Positions 7,462 to 16,437 of a DNA stretch of 16,437 nt are shown here, one piece after another. Within the stretch, counting starts at the first letter, position 1; each line of letters opens with the position of its first letter. Position numbers and translations under genes: made by a program. The stretch covers positions 1 to 16,437 of the forward strand of contig WHUX01000629.1 in the NCBI GenBank assembly GCA_015179025.1, written 5' to 3'. The notes under the pieces were generated by a model. The model did no database searches and was not told the DNA's origin. It saw only the letters and a program-made list of their open reading frames with translations. This DNA is from Terfezia claveryi. Lineage: Eukaryota; Ascomycota; Pezizomycetes; Pezizales; Pezizaceae.

Positions 7462-9837
7462 ATGTCTAGTTCCCAGACACCAAGAGGGCCTCGCCAGCCC
7501 TACCAACCCCTTACATTCCCAGATGTCACACCCCGTGCCATCACACAAAGACCTCATAATCTTCCACAGTCAGATACCGATACGGAAGATGTTCTCATTG
7601 ACATCCCAATGGAGGATATCCTATCTCGTGGGATAGAATCCTCAAGACACCCCATATATAGTTCGGACGAGTTGCAGTCATTTCCACCTGGATTAATTGA
7701 TCGATTTGGCCTACCTTCCCGAAGACCACCTCGATGAACAAATAGCAATGCCTCTTCACAGCGCCATCCCGCACAACCCCCACTACGTCTAATTTGACCC
7801 CCTTGTACAGGACTAAGCCAACAAGAATATGATGAATTATTGGCTAGAATAGTTCGAGATGGAGCCACAGAATTCGAACGGCAATGAGCCGAAATTCTAA
7901 ACCTTACCCAAGGATTAAATGCCCAAGCTAGTTTTCTAAAACAAGCACAAGAAGCTCATACTATTGTATTTAATAGTACTAGAGCAACTTATGAAGACTT
8001 AAAGTTGCTACGACAACAGATAACTGAAGAAGTAGCAGCTCTAAAAGGGCAAACGGATGGGCAAGAAGATGCTGTGAAATGTCTAACAGTTTCCATTAAG
8101 GAAACGTTAGAAATCCAATAGAAAGAGCTAACAAAAAAGCTCAAGGAGGATACAGAGGCGATAATAGATGCATCTAAGGTTGAGTTTGATGGGATCAAAG
8201 CCGATATGGGCAAGCTAAATGATTGGGCACAAAAAGCGATCAAACAAGAACAAGATGATCGTATTCGGAGTTGTGAAACTAACAAGGAATTGGTAGAAGA
8301 ACTCTCTCGCCGAATCCAAACTCACAAACGAAAGCTCAAAGACCTACAAGAGCAACCACTTGGCCAACAGCGCCCACCAAAACGAACTCGATCGATTGAT
8401 GATGACATCGAAGATTTCATCATCCGTGGTACTCGGACAGGTCCAGTACCACCTCCACCACCTCCATCTCCTCCACCTCCAGTCCAAAAAACCCGAGTTC
8501 TTTCTGAAAAGAAAGAACCCCAAAACCTCCCCCTACCACCGAAGTTCGATGGTACTTCAAGCAAGCTGAAGGAATTTCTGATGAAGGTAGACCACACCTT
8601 TGAATGCATGCCGCTGACATATTCTACTCATAGCGAAAAAATCCTGCTCATAGTGGATCTACTTACAGGAGGTGCGAGCACTTGGTACTACGCAAACCAA
8701 CACAAGCGTACACCAGACTCCAACTCCGGATGGGTTGAATGGGACATGTTCAACGTTTTTAAACGTGAATTCATAAACGCACACTAGAACCAGCATGAGA
8801 AGTGAGATGCGAAGGTCTCCCTTCAGAAGGAGTTCCAGAAGAAAGGTGAGTTGATAAAAGATTTCATTGCTCGTGTCAGGGTTCACCAGTTGGTAGCGGA
8901 ACTACCACGGGAACAGCTCTGGGAGCACCTGATTAGTGCAATTCAGCCTGAGACTCGGGCCCATATGGTCCGAGTCAGTACTGACAAAGACATTCTAGAT
9001 AAGGTACCTGCTAGTACAGAAATGTGCTTTCAGGCTATCGCAAATGCCGGGTCTCAGGTTGAGTATGAGAAGATTAGGGAGGCACATGCACAGAGCCAGT
9101 TCCGTCAAAAAGAACAGGCTGCTGGTGCGAAAAGAGAGGTTCCCAATACTCCTAAGACTGCCGAAAAGAAGTCCGAAAACCTCAAAGACCGAATTACTAA
9201 GCCAAAGCAAAAGGCAAAAACCAAGCCTGATGCTAAGGCTAAATCGAAATCCGATACCTCTTCCAAAAAAGCCAAAGAGCCTGGCCAAGATAGCGTTATA
9301 TATGCTATGAGACAGGCTCGGAAGAAGGATGGACAGTGCATCAAGTGTGGGGACAAAACTCACATGATGGGTGACTGTTAAATCGGTTGGAAGGTTATGG
9401 ATGAGACAAAGGCAAAGGGAAAGGGAAAAGGAAAGGAGGAAGCTAAGAAAGTGGCCACAGTGTCTGCAGGAGCGGCTGTAGTAGCGCCACTTGAGGTTCA
9501 GTTTGGGCATATCGTTAGCGAGGATGAGTTGGATTATGGGGAAAATTCGGACTGTTAGGGATGCGGGCTATCTAGTACGTCGGGTTGGATAGTCTCGCAG
9601 GATTGGTTTTCTATTTGTGTTATAAGGAATGGCATCTCTGTTGGCAGTTGGAAGGAGGAACATGAAGAGGAACCGATGGATATTGACCCTGTTTTGATTA
9701 GTTCTGTTTCTCGCAATTTGTCTTCTTCTGCTATTTCTTCTCTTTCTTTATCAAATAAAAACGCAAAAAAAGGGACAAAAAGAAAAGCTGATGATGAGGT
9801 GGCTCCTCATATTGGCGCACTCGAAAAAAGACCATGA
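7462..9837 (+). pseudogene. gag: gag of the chromovirus, with in-frame stops
   Basis: Gag forms the virus-like particle and packages the RNA. ATG 7462 is the first start after the LTR and begins MSSSQTPRGPR. One frame continues through gag into pol without frameshift, but stops occur at 7735, 7795, 7885, 8119, 8785, 8803, 9379, 9556 and 9835. Parts in order are a Pro/Ser-rich N-terminus; a long charged region with coiled-coil character (about 7830-8340); a basic PPKRTR patch followed by an acidic stretch (about 8375-8415); a proline run (about 8446-8490); and a retrotransposon capsid-like domain from FDGTSSKLKEFL (about 8548-8770, continued about 8830-8965). A Lys-rich segment (about 9170-9290) then precedes a perfect CCHC zinc knuckle, C-x2-C-x4-H-x4-C, at 9337-9378. 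The gag end is uncertain. The stop at 9379, right after the knuckle, may be natural or a mutated codon of a gag-pol fusion, because the frame goes on with Lys/Gly-rich and Ser-rich sequence. Confidence 0.88.
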
Positions 9838-9840
9838 AAG

Positions 9841-11580
9841 GTGGTGGTGCCGGATATTTCATTGGATGGAATTAAGGATCTCTCCTTGGTAGGAAAATCG
9901 GGTGCGAAGGTATTGAAGCGTGAAGGATTGAAATTTCTTATCTCTGTTAAGTTATCTTGGATGTACGGAGGAAATAAACATGAAATTTCCATTAATGCTT
10001 TAGTTGATACTGGCGCAAAATCCATGATTTTTGATTCTTCTTTTGTTGAACAGATGATGCTGCCTTGGGTTAAGAGGGAGAAAAGACTGAGATTAGAGAG
10101 CGCCGACGGCTCGATTCTCAAGAGGTCTGGCACAGTGCAGGTTCAGAACCTGCAGATGGAGGTCCCAGATGCAAGATCGGGACGAAACAAAACTCTTGAC
10201 CTGGTAACTGAGGTTGCGTGCCTCGAACCAGGTCTTCCACTCATTTTGGGGATGGATTGGATTAAAGCCAATTGTGATAAGCTACGGGTCACCACTCCTT
10301 ATGGACTCGAGCTAAAAAGATCGTTGGAAATCGAGGAGGTTACTGATTTCGCTGACTTTGACGAAGTACTTGCAGAGACTCAATATGTCGGATTAATTGA
10401 AATAGGGGAATGGGATTATCAGAAGTTCGCTAATGGAGACGTTCGCAAGGTTATGAAAATAACAGCGACTGAAAATATCCATGAACTTGCTGATCGATTG
10501 CCAACACAGTACAGGGATTTTGTAAAAATCTTTGGAAAGGAGTTGCAATCCGCCCTTCCCACGCACGGTCCACAAGACATGACAATTGAGTTAGAAGAAG
10601 GAAAGAGTCCCCCGTCAGGAAAACTATACCCCCTCTCCCCTGATGAACTGGAGCTTCTCAAAGAATACCTAGATGAGATGCTCCGAACCGGCAAGATAAG
10701 ACCGAGCAAAAGCAGTGCTGGCGCTCCTATATTCTTCGCCAAACAGCCAAATGGCAAGCTCAGAATAGTCGTAGACTATAGAGGGCTCAATGCCATAACC
10801 AAAAAAGACAAGTATCCCCTACCACTTATGACTACCCTAATGGAACAAGTTGGTACTTCACAGGTTTTCTCCAAACTCGATCTCAAACTCGGGTTTAACC
10901 TACTCAGAATAGCAGCCGGAGACGAGTGGAAAACAGCATTCAAGACAAGATATGGCTTATACGAATATACAGTTATGCCTTTTGGGCTAACTAATGCGCC
11001 ATCTGTTTTCCAGCGACATGTTAACAATATTCTATCGGAACGAATTGACCGAGGAATAGTTGTATATATTGATGATATCCTCATTTATACCCAAACAGAG
11101 GAAGAACATGTCGAGCTCGTCCGTTGGGTGCTGCAGAAACTAACGGAGAATAACCTTTGTGTCAACATAGACAAGTGTATCTTCCATGTCCCAGAAGTCG
11201 AATTCGTGGGATTTAAAGTAGGTACAAAGGGGATACAAATGGGGCAGAAGAAAGTCGAGGACATCCTCGCCTGGCAGGCTCCTCGGAACGTCAAAGAAGT
11301 GCAGAGGTTTATTGGATTTGCTAATTTCTATCGCCGGTTTATTCAAGGCTTTAGTAGTTTGGCTTTGCCGATTCAGACACTAACGCACAATGGAGTTCCT
11401 TGGAACTGGACACAGCAGTGTCAACAGGCCTTCGATGAGTTGAAATATAGGTTCACCACCGCTCCGATACTATGCCATTATCACCCAGAACGACCAAAAA
11501 TGATCGAGACAGATGCGTCTGATCTAGCAAAGCTGGTATTCTATCCCAAAAAGAACCAGATGGTCGTTGGCACCCAGTAG
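9841..11580 (+). other. Protease and reverse transcriptase segment of pol (579-residue open frame)
   Basis: The retropepsin active site is ALVDTGA, with Asp at 10006-10008 (residue 56), followed by LILGMDW near residues 136-142. The reverse transcriptase follows. It shows RIVVDYRGLN, then LDLK with its catalytic Asp at 10879-10881 (residue 347), MPFGLTNAPSVFQ, and YIDD at 11065-11076 (residues 409-412). The connection has the typical VQRFIGFANFYRRFI block. The first RNase H acid is in ETDASD, with Asp at 11512-11514 (residue 558). The frame fails just after this and stops at 11578-11580. All key protease and RT residues are still present. Confidence 0.93.
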
Positions 11581-11880
11581 CGTACTATTCGAAACGCTTT
11601 ATCCCAGCAGAACTTAATTACGATGTCCATGACAAAGAGATGGTCGTAATTGTCAATTGTTTCCAGGAATGGAGACATTTTCTCATGGGTGCCCGGAGGA
11701 GATAATTGTGTATACGGATCACAAGAACCTTGAGTACTTTAATTCCACTAAAATACTCAATCGAAGGCAGGCCAGATGGGCGGAAATACTAAGCCAGTTT
11801 AATTTTAGAATCATCTACCGCCCAGGTGATAAAAATGGCAAAGCAGATGCGCTTTCTCGTCAGGTTGATCCTGACCTCGA
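11490..11880 (+). other. RNase H domain of pol, crossed by two frameshifts
   Basis: The domain starts in the RT frame (ETDASD). It changes frame near 11530, continues through [20 protein letters not shown] and the WRHFL block, and changes frame again near 11689. It ends with [20 protein letters not shown] and ADALSR (to about 11860). The catalytic acids expected in DAS, the DHK motif and ADALSR are visible. RNase H removes the RNA strand during reverse transcription. Confidence 0.88.
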
Positions 11881-12179
11881 AGGAGGGGGAGAGAAGCAGG
11901 ACCACACGATTCGGATGTTCAAGCCTGGTCAATTCCAACTGGGAACAAGTGAGGAGAGTCTAGTAACGCGCCGCATTATGGCAGTGAAGGCCTCACAAAC
12001 AGAAGAATCAAGTTGGTCGAAGGAGATCCAAGAGGCTGGCCTCAAGGATGACAAGTGGTTAGGGATTCGGAACGCGTTGAAGTTTGGCAAGGAGTATCCT
12101 GGACTCGATCATTACGGTTTAGAAGATGACATGGTAACCTATGAACGTCGCCTATATATACCTGACAACAATTCCCTTA

Positions 12180-13160
12180 AGTTGAAAGTGGCTTTCCAAG
12201 TCATGATGCTAAAGTTGCAGGTCATTTCGGACGTGACAAAACCCTCGAGCTATGAAACGAAATTACTACTGGCCTAAATGGAAGACTGGGTACGAAACTA
12301 CGTTCGCACATGCGATGCTTGCCAAAGAAACAAGACAGCAAGACACAAGAAATATGGCAAGCTCGTACCTCTTCCAATCCCCTATAGGCCGTGGGAACAC
12401 ATTTCGATGGATTTCATCACTGATTTACCACCAGTCAAAGGGTATAATCAGATCTGGGTTATTGTTGATAGGTTTACTAAGATGTCACATTTCATTCCTT
12501 AAAGAACCGGAAGGCAAAAGAGTTGGCTGGGATATTTGTCAAGGAGGTTTGGAGGCTGCACGGATTACCAAAGAGGGTTGTTTCGGATCGGGATTCGGTG
12601 TTTACAAGTTCGTTTTGGATGGAGGTAATGCGGTTATTAGGAGTTGAGTTGGATAAGTCCTCGGCATATCACCCCAGACTGATGGTCAAACTGAACGAGT
12701 CAACCAGACCCTTGAGCATTATCTACGGACGTATTGCTGTTGGGATCAGGATGACTGGGTCGAGTTATTACCATTTGCCGAGTTCTGTTATAATAACACT
12801 GTCCATTCTAGTACCAAACTCACACCATTCTTTGCCGCATATGCTCAACACCCAGAAAATAATTTCCAGAACCCAACCGAAGCCTCAACTGAATCGAACA
12901 ACCCTGAGGCAGTCAAGACAGTCGAAACCTTGGACGCAATGAGAGAGGCTATGAGGGAGAACATGAAGGCAGCGCAGGACCGGATGTCCAAATACTACAA
13001 TCTCAAGGTAGCAGAGAAGGAACCGACATTCAAAGTGGGAGATTGGGTTATGGTCAACGCAAAGAACATCAAAACAAGGCGTCCGACCAAGAAGCTTGAC
13101 TACAAGTTACGAGGGAAGTTTAGAATTAAACGGCTTATTGGCACTTATGCCTATGAGTTA
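12180..13160 (+). other. Integrase domain of pol, crossed by five or six frameshifts
   Basis: The zinc-binding part has a HDAKVAGHF histidine pair (12202 onward) and TCDACQ cysteines at 12311 and 12320. The DDE core follows: first Asp in SMDFITDLP (12410-12412), second in SDRDSVF (12586-12588), and Glu in GQTERVN (12693-12695). The second Asp and Glu are 35 residues apart once the frame change near 12675 is allowed for. The GPY/F-like module is around KLDYKLRGKFRIKRLIG (about 13095-13145). Integrase joins the element DNA to the host chromosome. Confidence 0.9.
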
Positions 13161-13285
13161 GAGCTTCCCCAAGTACAGGCAAAACTCACCCAGTTTTTCA
13201 TATTAGTTTGTTGGAACCCTACCACCTTAACACGATTGCCGGCAGACGCTCACCAACACCCCCTCCAGTCGACCTCGAAGAATCG

Positions 13286-13435
13286 GAATACCAGGTGGAA
13301 AAGGTTAGGACAAGTGAGCTCAGGAAGGGACGGGTTATGTATTTAGTCTCTTGGAAGGGTTACGGTCCTGATGACGACACATGGGAACCATATGAGAACC
13401 TGAAGGATGGAGCAGCCGATTTAATTCGAAAATTC
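13286..13435 (+). other. Chromodomain at the integrase C-terminus
   Basis: This is a complete chromodomain of about 50 residues. It begins EYQVEKV, continues YLVSWKGYGPDDDTWEPYENL, and ends with the helix AADLIRKFH. The three residues that line the methyl-lysine cage in HP1-type chromodomains are present: Tyr, Trp and Tyr at positions 28, 49 and 52 of the frame that opens at 13208. The spacings of 21 and 3 are the same as in HP1 (Y24, W45, Y48 in Drosophila). In chromoviruses such domains steer integration toward heterochromatin. That fits an insertion inside another repeat. Confidence 0.93.
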
Positions 13436-13483
13436 CATCTGGATAATCCTCGTAAGCCTCGGGACCCTGATGTTATCTTGTGA

Positions 13484-13710
13484 GGATTTTTCTTTTTTTC
13501 CTATATTAGGCATTAGGTTTTTTGAATTATCTTTACGTTTTTGTTTTACCTGTATTTCTTATGCCATATTGTCCCAGGGGTGCAATGAGACGTACGCAGC
13601 TATGTTTTGGCTGTTGTATATGAGGACTGGTCCTCAAGCCCCATCCATTGTTGTTAGTAGCAATAATGATTCTGATTGCATGATCAATTAGGTTCTTGCG
13701 GACAAGAACC
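13484..13710. other. Non-coding leader to the 3' LTR
   Basis: This T-rich stretch lies between the pol stop and the polypurine tract. It has pyrimidine runs around 13488-13500. A GGTTCTTG / CAAGAACC inverted repeat (13691-13698 and 13703-13710) could form a small hairpin just before the polypurine tract. There is no credible gene. Confidence 0.5.
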
Positions 13711-13726
13711 TTAAGGGGGGAGGCAC
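13711..13726 (+). promoter_or_regulatory. Polypurine tract
   Basis: TTAAGGGGGGAGGCAC lies directly before the TGTCAC start of the 3' LTR. A purine run in this place primes plus-strand DNA synthesis in LTR retrotransposons. Confidence 0.85.
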
Positions 13727-15186
13727 TGTCACGGGGTGACATCCAGCCCTACCAAAGGTACTTGGGCCCTTATAGAACGACCCTAGAATCTATATGAACT
13801 CTAGGTACACTCTTAGCAGTGTGGTGCAAACGTTTCTAATACTTATCTATAAGAGTTAAGTATATGAAACGGGTATGAACCTCGGAGTGGTTTATAATCA
13901 TCCTAGATGGTTAAGACCCTTATGGAACGTCCATAGACCCTTGAGGGAGCTACGGTTTAAGTTTCATAAGAATCCGATTAACGGTTCAATAGTTATACTC
14001 AGATTAATATGCTGACTATATGCATATATATGCTAGCTATATTAGCTGTTACCCTGAAGTCTTGGCGTTACCCTGAATATTGAATTATTACCCTGAACTG
14101 CAGGAAAATAATTCGGTAAAAATAACTAAAAAAATGAAGGACCGAGGGCGCACTTTAGACCAAAGTGCGTCCGGTGACACTATAAGGGAGTGCGCCCAGG
14201 ACAGAGGCCAAAGGTAGGGCCAAAACATAAAGTTCTCCGAATTTAATGTTTCAAGGTTCTATCTAGGCCTACTCTTCGTCCTGATTCCATTTCTGCAATC
14301 CTTTTTATGATCGGAGTTAAACTCATGGAGATATAAGACTTTTAATATGGTCATATAGGTCCACGAGGAGGTTTACTTATTATTGGTAATAACTCCGTGA
14401 ATAATTTGGGTATCGGATAAACTAAGATTCTATAATCTTCTATGCGTTGATACCTTTCCAATGGTAATCTACTTGTGACCCACGGTTCTCTATTCATAGA
14501 GTTATGTGCAGTTGAAAATTATTTTCAATGGACACTAGACACTATTAAGTGAATATTGCCGGAAACATAATTAGATGCCTTCGGATATTGTCGGATGGTA
14601 ATTCGATAGTATCGGGGATTGGTAACGTATCTGAATTGAATTTAGTTGTCTCGGATAAGAATTCTTTAATGGGATAAGCGAGCTATAAGCGAAGTACGTA
14701 TAACATGCAGACATGGGAATATTCTCTACGTTCGGGTTAGTAACCTGTGACAACGAGTGCAGATAGCAACTGCATTAACAAAGGTGTGGATGGCATAACA
14801 CTTAGGAAGAAATTCCAAGGTGACAGGTAGGCCCGCGTTTTATAAAATATTTTTATCATAAGAATATCTACAAACACCGCGGGATATAAATAGTGCAAGT
14901 AGTTCCGGTTGAATTTATTCTACCACCAGCGAGTATTCGAAAGCAAGAGCACCTTGAGTACACGAAGCCTACAAAGTTCTAAGTCTTGAGTTAACTTTAC
15001 GTTCAAGCGACATAGGATTTATTTTGTGTTGCGAAATAAGATCCGTCGTGAGGGACTATAGTTGGATTGAACTTTACTGCTATAGGATTGATATTCTGTG
15101 TTGCGGAATAGATATCGTTGCGGCAGCAAACTACGGCCGTCCTAATAGTTGCAAGAGCGCTATCAGTCAATAGGGCCCCCGTGACA
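13727..15186 (+). repeat. 3' LTR (1460 bp)
   Basis: This is the direct copy of the 5' LTR. It starts TGTCACGGGG and ends CCCGTGACA, and so keeps the complementary TGTCAC / GTGACA ends that the 5' LTR has partly lost. The TATA box is at 14885-14892. Where the two LTRs differ, this copy often carries the C or G, for example CACGGGG against CACAGGG at the start, and so is on the whole less altered, though both have changes. Confidence 0.96.
14885..14892 (+). promoter_or_regulatory. TATA box of the 3' LTR (TATAAATA)
   Basis: This is the counterpart of 7108-7115. If still active it would direct transcription rightward into the second part of Plavaka copy B. Confidence 0.6.
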
Positions 15187-15191
15187 ATGGC
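15187..15191. repeat. Right target-site duplication (ATGGC)
   Basis: This directly follows the 3' LTR and matches the left duplication with one transition. It continues into GAATAAC, as Plavaka copy A does at 125-131. Confidence 0.85.
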
Positions 15192-16437
15192 GAATAACAA
15201 CTAACACTCCCAAGACTGGACAGAGAAGGAATGAAACTGTTATGTAATGCACTATGGATACAGAAGGGCATCATACCACCCCTTATGGTACGTGGAGATA
15301 TTTTACATAATATCGTACTTGTAGTACTAAAGCACCTAATGTGATAGATTGAGGGGTTTTTACAGAAGCACAAGCGACTCGAGGCTTTTGATAAGATATG
15401 GGAGAATATTCCACTGTATCCTGGATACCGTCAACCACAAAAGTGATATCAGCAAATCACAATGTGGAGTGGTGTGGAAATGAGGGGTATTAACCGTGTT
15501 ATTTTGGCATGCTTTGCGGTTTCTTTACGGCAAATACAAGACGTTCCAAGTCTTTCTACGGCTGGTCAAGAAGATGCCAAGATAGCAATTCGATATATGT
15601 GAGCTCTCACAGATTTCTGTCTAATAGCACAGTATCACAGTCATACACTACAAACAATAGAGTACATGAATCAGTATCTACAAGAATTCCATCAGTTCAG
15701 GCACATCTTTGGCGAATTTCGGGCAAGTAAGGCAGATAGTGGGGAGGCTGCGAAGGCTTCTAAGGATCTGGCAGAGGCCCAGGTACAGCAGGCTTCAATA
15801 GATCAGTATTTCAAGCTGATGGCCACTCAGAGGGCCAAAAAAGGTATAGATGATTGAGAAGAGAGGCAACAAGCAGTCCATAAGATCCTGGAGCAGGGTA
15901 CATTTAACTTTCCAAAGCTACACCTTTTATTGCATTATAATTCACAGATAATTGATTTCGGAACTCTCCCCCAGTACTCTACTGAGATAACAGAAGCCCT
16001 TCATAAGCCTCTAAAGGATACCTATCGGCAGTCGAACTGCGTCGATGCAGCTGAGCAAATCTTGGATACCATCTCAAGAAACTATGCAATCCACATGTAG
16101 AAACTTAACTTGGTTGCATAGAGTTGTGACATAAATCTCGGTACTGACGTCTTGGAAATGTTGGCTGACAACACAGAAGGTAGAGATATATCGGGCGGGA
16201 AACAAAAACGGCTTAGATGACCCACTGAGTATCTGACCTTGGAAGGTAAACAGAGTGTAGAAGGTTTCAGCGGTATGTGACTATCTTCCCTTGGTAGTAT
16301 CTTGCGTATATCCAGTCTGGCAGAGCGGTTCTATGAATATTTAAGGATGAATATGGACAGCTTAAGGGGTATACCAGACACTGAAAAGATAGGAAACTAC
16401 AGATTGTATTATTATAATATACTGGCGATTCCTATTC
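15187..16437 (+). pseudogene. Plavaka-type transposase, copy B, continuation after the chromovirus
   Basis: This collinear partner of copy A positions about 120-1372 continues the gene broken at 5947 and runs off the right edge. The blocks are the same as in copy A: the YMNQYLQEFHQFRHIFGEF region (15666 onward), FNFPKLHLLL and FGTLPQYSTEI (about 15900-15990), and DTEKIGNYR near the edge. Where copy A has TAG at 826 and 877, copy B keeps CAG at 15894 and 15945. It shares the stops that correspond to copy A 787, 1051 and 1210. It also has stops of its own, for example TAG 16098 in the HM-KLNL stretch. The C-terminal domain is mostly outside the window. Confidence 0.87.

Larger units (their letters stand above)
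9838..13483 (+). pseudogene. pol: pol of the chromovirus (protease, RT, RNase H, integrase, chromodomain), broken
   Basis: Pol copies the RNA to DNA and inserts it in the host chromosome. It is in the same frame as gag. The frame is open from 9838 to 11580 across protease and reverse transcriptase. Downstream, eight frame changes follow near 11530, 11689, 12201, 12251, 12274, 12500, 12675 and 13199. Every one shifts by minus one, as expected from a single lost base, and several are in short homopolymers. Between them each catalytic domain can be followed with conserved spacing. The final frame, with the chromodomain, ends at TGA 13481-13483. The protein cannot be made as one chain from this copy. 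Confidence 0.95.
5948..15186 (+). mobile_element. Full-length Ty3/gypsy chromovirus retrotransposon, inactive
   Basis: This is a 9,239-bp LTR retrotransposon with both LTRs and a Ty3/gypsy gene order: gag, protease, reverse transcriptase, RNase H, integrase, chromodomain. Each LTR begins TGTCAC. The 3' LTR ends GTGACA and the 5' LTR ends GTGATA. It is bounded by 5-bp target duplications. A polypurine tract precedes the 3' LTR, and a tRNA-complementary candidate follows the 5' LTR. It lies inside Plavaka copy B in the same orientation. In-frame stops and single-base frameshifts through gag and pol mean it cannot make its own proteins, though its mRNA could in principle be mobilised by active relatives. 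Confidence 0.97.

Noticed and set aside
7554..7868. 104-residue minus-strand open frame opposite the start of gag
   Set aside because: It is a shadow frame in a region where the + strand matches the gag start. No independent support.
8995..9510. 171-residue minus-strand open frame opposite gag
   Set aside because: It is a shadow of the Lys-rich gag frame, giving a Leu/Phe/Ser-rich translation without a recognisable domain. The + strand has the zinc knuckle.

Overview
This window is a nest of decayed transposable elements, almost certainly from a filamentous fungus. I see no host gene, tRNA, rRNA or CRISPR array. Two things point to a fungus: Plavaka-type (CACTA-like, EnSpm-related) transposase remnants, a family best known from fungi, and a Ty3/gypsy chromovirus ending in a chromodomain. 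The nonsense codons look like C-to-T (G-to-A) changes in CAG, CAA, CGA and TGG codons. That pattern resembles repeat-induced point mutation (RIP) or deamination of methylated cytosine. A RIP-capable ascomycete is therefore plausible, but the species cannot be named from this sequence.

Layout. (1) 1-1803 is the C-terminal part of a Plavaka transposase pseudogene (copy A), entering from the left edge. (2) About 1900-3160 is a minisatellite of 145-147-bp units, each carrying a 17-bp palindrome. It may be the 3' subterminal region of copy A. (3) 3198-4025 is a truncated LTR in inverted orientation, matching the first ~826 bp of the LTRs further right. (4) 4026-4476 is non-coding, and 4477-5947 is the N-terminal part of a second Plavaka pseudogene (copy B), starting with a C2H2 zinc finger. 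(5) 5948-15186 is a full-length 9.24-kb chromovirus on the + strand. Its order is LTR (1462 bp), primer-binding-site candidate, gag, protease, reverse transcriptase, RNase H, integrase, chromodomain, polypurine tract, LTR (1460 bp). (6) 15187-16437 is the rest of copy B, running off the right edge.

How the pieces fit. The chromovirus inserted into Plavaka copy B and made a 5-bp target duplication (ATAGC left, ATGGC right). Copy A carries the unoccupied version of the same site near position 120, so the window contains its own empty-site control. Both transposons are dead by sequence. The chromovirus has nine in-frame stops spread over gag and the protease-RT segment, plus eight single-base frameshifts confined to the RNase H, integrase and chromodomain junctions. 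The two LTRs differ by about 25 substitutions in my hand alignment, all transitions. The reading frame of the chromodomain itself is intact, with its aromatic cage residues in place.
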